DNA of 64,000 nucleotides from an uncultured Porphyromonadaceae bacterium (GTDB lineage Bacteria; Bacteroidota; Bacteroidia; Bacteroidales; Muribaculaceae): contig UQER01000017.1 in assembly GCA_900540205.1 (NCBI GenBank), positions 1-64,000 of the forward strand, in the 5' to 3' direction. Position 1 is the stretch's first letter. Each line of letters begins with the position of its first letter. A program made the position numbers and the translations under genes. Positions 61,866 to 64,000 of this stretch are shown here, one piece after another. The notes beneath the pieces were generated by a model. It did no database searches, was not told where the DNA came from, and saw nothing but the letters and a program-made list of their open reading frames with translations.

Positions 61866-62589
61866 TTATCTTATACGCCTGGATGATGCATGCCCGGCCA
61901 TGGACAACACAAAATGGGAAGCAGTTTTTTCAGTCTTGACCAAACATGATGTCAAGGCTCTGATCGGAATTATTCCGAATAATGCGGATGCTGTGACAAT
62001 GCCATGTGCCCCTGACACTTGTTTCTGGCAACGGATGAGGGAACTGGAGCTGCACGGACATGTAATCGCCCTGCACGGTTACGATCATTGTTACGCTACA
62101 GAATGCGGGGGCATAAATCCTGTTCACAACCGTTCGGAATTCGCCGGGTTGCCTTACACCGCACAAGCTGAAAAACTACAGGAAGGATACACTATCCTCA
62201 CAGAGCAAGGGTTGCATCCCAAGGTGTTTTTTGCGCCAAGCCACACGTTCGACAATACGACCGTGGAAGCCCTGAAAAAGGCCACCCCCATCCGCCACGT
62301 CAGCGATACCGTTGATTATCGTCCATACCGTTACAACGGTATCACTATATTGCCACAACAGATGGGACGTTGCCGAAAAATCATGATGCCCGGATACTGG
62401 ACATTCTGCCTACATCCCAATAACATGACCACGGACGACATCAGTGCTTTCTCACAATTCATTCAAGCCAACCGTCAACACATGATGAATTATGACCGGC
62501 TGCTGAACGTAACGCCTGCACTCAAAAAATCATTATTCGGACGTCTGCTGGAACTGGCATTTTCTGCTAAACGTTCCATTGTCAGATAA
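61855..62589 (+). CDS. DUF2334 polysaccharide deacetylase-like protein
   Basis: 244 aa from GTG 61855. YLIRLDDACPAMD holds the Asp pair of the NodB-like fold, and HGHVIALHGYDHCY has the metal-binding His residues. FFAPSHTFDNTTVEALK closes the domain. It would deacetylate an N-acetylated sugar in the glycan or its precursor. It has no signal peptide, so it acts in the cytoplasm if this start is right. It overlaps the GT4 gene. Confidence 0.85.
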   Translation: MTTNYLIRLDDACPAMDNTKWEAVFSVLTKHDVKALIGIIPNNADAVTMPCAPDTCFWQRMRELELHGHVIALHGYDHCYATECGGINPVHNRSEFAGLPYTAQAEKLQEGYTILTEQGLHPKVFFAPSHTFDNTTVEALKKATPIRHVSDTVDYRPYRYNGITILPQQMGRCRKIMMPGYWTFCLHPNNMTTDDISAFSQFIQANRQHMMNYDRLLNVTPALKKSLFGRLLELAFSAKRSIVR

Positions 62590-62611
62590 AAAAAGACTGA
62601 GCTTAATCACA

Positions 62612-63736
62612 ATGAAGAATAATAAAGTTTGCATCGTATTGGGCAACGACCATTATAACACCCTGAATGTGGTTCGTTCGCTCGGAGAGGCAAAGATTCA
62701 GGTGTCAGCAATTATCATTTCTGACAAACCCAAAAGTTTTGTCTTGAAAAGTAAGCACATCTACAACGGGGAAGTTTTGCAACATCCTGATGCATCTTAT
62801 ATAATCAACAAATATGCAAACTCCGGGACGCGCATACCCATATTGGCCACCTGCGACTCTCTCGCAGCTTTTTTAGACCGACATTACGATGCTTTATCCA
62901 AGCATTTCATACTGCCGTCAGTGGGGAATACCCAAGGTCTACTCGTACATGAAATGGATAAAAACATCCAGCTGGAGCACGCCGAAAAGGCCGGATTTGA
63001 CATCCCCAAATCAGTTGCCATTTCATTAGACAATTTGTCCGCAACGGATTTGTCGGGCATTCCCTACCCTTGTATAATCAAACCGGAAGAGAGTATCGGT
63101 GGCAGCAAAAGCGATTTTCGCTTATGCTATACGGAAAAAGAACTTAGGGAACGATTACTAAATCTCTCAAAGAATCTCCACCGTGTGCTTGTACAGCAAT
63201 TTGTCCCAAATAATCACGTAATGGTAATATCTGGGGTCAGAACTATCAATAACATAAATTATGTATTCGGCGAGATTGACAAATTTAAACACGGCAACCA
63301 ACTTCATAACTTGGGACTCAACTGTATGGGGGTTTTAAGCCCAATCTCCGAACTACGCAACACCTGTATCAGCTATGTTGATGCAATTGATTACCATGGA
63401 TGCTATAGCATTGATATTGTACGTGTGTGCAACCAGTCTACATCAGCACAAAACCAGAACTATTTTATGGAAATCAACCTACGCACTGATGGCTTATTAT
63501 ATTTCTACCGAAAGGCTGGTATTAATTTTCCTGCAATCTGGGTAAATTCTTGCTATAATGAGAAGGTAAATGTGACACCCTCACAGAATAAAATATACGG
63601 CATGAATGAATTCATGTATTTCAGACATTGTTTGTCAGCTGCCGTATTCACGGATCTTTTTAAAACCGATATTTTTTCCACATTTAGCATAAAAGACATC
63701 AAACCGTTCATATATCGATTCCTATACCATGGATAA
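62612..63736 (+). CDS. ATP-grasp enzyme (carboxylate-amine ligase type)
   Basis: 374 aa from ATG 62612 (MKNNKVCIVLGN), preferred over a TTG at 62579 that would overlap the previous gene. An N-terminal PylC/BtrJ-like part is followed by the ATP-grasp fold: PYPCIIKPEESIGGSKSDF is the P-loop-like lid, and MEINLRTDGL the metal-binding strand. In glycan clusters such ligases may attach an amino acid to a sugar. After deacetylation by its neighbour a free amine would be available. That pairing is inferred. Confidence 0.8.
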   Translation: MKNNKVCIVLGNDHYNTLNVVRSLGEAKIQVSAIIISDKPKSFVLKSKHIYNGEVLQHPDASYIINKYANSGTRIPILATCDSLAAFLDRHYDALSKHFILPSVGNTQGLLVHEMDKNIQLEHAEKAGFDIPKSVAISLDNLSATDLSGIPYPCIIKPEESIGGSKSDFRLCYTEKELRERLLNLSKNLHRVLVQQFVPNNHVMVISGVRTINNINYVFGEIDKFKHGNQLHNLGLNCMGVLSPISELRNTCISYVDAIDYHGCYSIDIVRVCNQSTSAQNQNYFMEINLRTDGLLYFYRKAGINFPAIWVNSCYNEKVNVTPSQNKIYGMNEFMYFRHCLSAAVFTDLFKTDIFSTFSIKDIKPFIYRFLYHG

Positions 63737-63771
63737 TGAATAGGCAATTCCATTAAAATATATAGCGTAAA

Positions 63772-64000
63772 ATGAAAATTCTGCATATCATTTCGTCGCT
63801 GGAAATTGGAGGTGCACAAAAATTGGTGCATGACTTGGCGTTGACCCAAAAATTAGAGGGCAATGATGTTTCTGTCCTTGTATATTACAACTGTGACTCC
63901 ACTTTCGAGAAAGAAATGATTAAGGCCGGTGTCAATATCATCTCTCTTAAATGCACAAATTCCAAATCATTAATACTTCCGATTAAACTACGTCATGTTC
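63772..64000 (+). CDS. Family 4 glycosyltransferase, N-terminal part (cut by the window end)
   Basis: 76 residues are visible: MKILHIISSLEIGGAQKLVH, then DLALTQKLEGNDVSVLV. The GG-A-x-K/R-L pattern at the start is the acceptor-side glycine loop of GT4 enzymes. It begins 35 bp after the ATP-grasp stop and runs off the window. Confidence 0.88.
   Translation, partial: MKILHIISSLEIGGAQKLVHDLALTQKLEGNDVSVLVYYNCDSTFEKEMIKAGVNIISLKCTNSKSLILPIKLRHV

Overview
The window reads as a chromosomal segment of a gut Bacteroidales bacterium, most likely of the Muribaculaceae or a close relative. The evidence is a SusC/SusD pair, two one-polypeptide hybrid two-component sensors (HTCS), promoters of the Bacteroidota form TTTG-N19/20-TAnnTTTG, and a moderately GC-rich core interrupted by AT-rich accessory DNA. 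The family assignment is inference from gene content, not from a marker gene.

Layout. 1-8.1 kb: a long hairpin repeat, a secreted HExxH lipoprotein with BACON-like and DUF4859-like parts, an HTCS and a NagX/HGSNAT-like membrane protein. 8.3-22.8 kb: a tRNA-Gln(CUG) gene into whose 3' end a mobilizable element of about 14.43 kb has integrated. Near-identical 34-bp repeats bound it and it carries paired arm-type repeats at both ends. Its backbone is a DUF3853 protein, RepA-like ATPase, frameshifted primase, DUF3408 protein, probable oriT, MobC-like protein, MOBP-type relaxase and tyrosine integrase. Its cargo is a C5-methyltransferase/restriction endonuclease pair with a second PD-(D/E)XK-like protein, and an AbiE-type toxin-antitoxin pair. 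22.9-24.4 kb is a decayed junk zone with a perfect 35-bp palindrome, a YhcG-like gene fragment and about 155-bp imperfect repeats around an unknown small gene.

24.4-35.4 kb: a GH31 glycosidase, a leftward operon joining a stand-alone adenylation domain, a GNAT enzyme, an esterase and an internally deleted AraC remnant, a MmcQ/YjbR protein, a DUF4890/Spy-like protein, a CarboxypepD_reg-like envelope protein, a DUF3791-DUF3990-DUF3791-like cassette (possible toxin-antitoxin), an IS982-type insertion with a nonsense-broken transposase, and a flavodoxin-like reductase. 35.4-47.6 kb: a compact fructan/fructose utilisation locus with PfkB fructokinase, FucP-type transporter and GH32 facing an HTCS with a sugar-binding periplasmic domain, then SusC and SusD. 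A repeated motif occurs once in the divergent gap and twice with a 21-bp period before susC, and is the probable HTCS operator.

47.8-64.0 kb: surface polysaccharide synthesis. rfbA-rfbC-rfbB (dTDP-sugar) come first, then a promoter embedded in a palindrome driving an unusual fusion of a recombinase-type SAM-like domain with a NusG/UpxY-like antiterminator. After it come a CDP-deoxysugar set (rfbF, cupin isomerase/epimerase, rfbG, SDR reductase), Wzx flippase, GT2, acetyltransferase, WbsX-type protein, EpsG/Wzy-like polymerase, GT4, DUF2334 deacetylase, an ATP-grasp enzyme and a GT4 cut by the window end. GC falls sharply in the flippase-to-polymerase part, as usual for exchanged polysaccharide genes. 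The fusion protein is the most unusual gene here.
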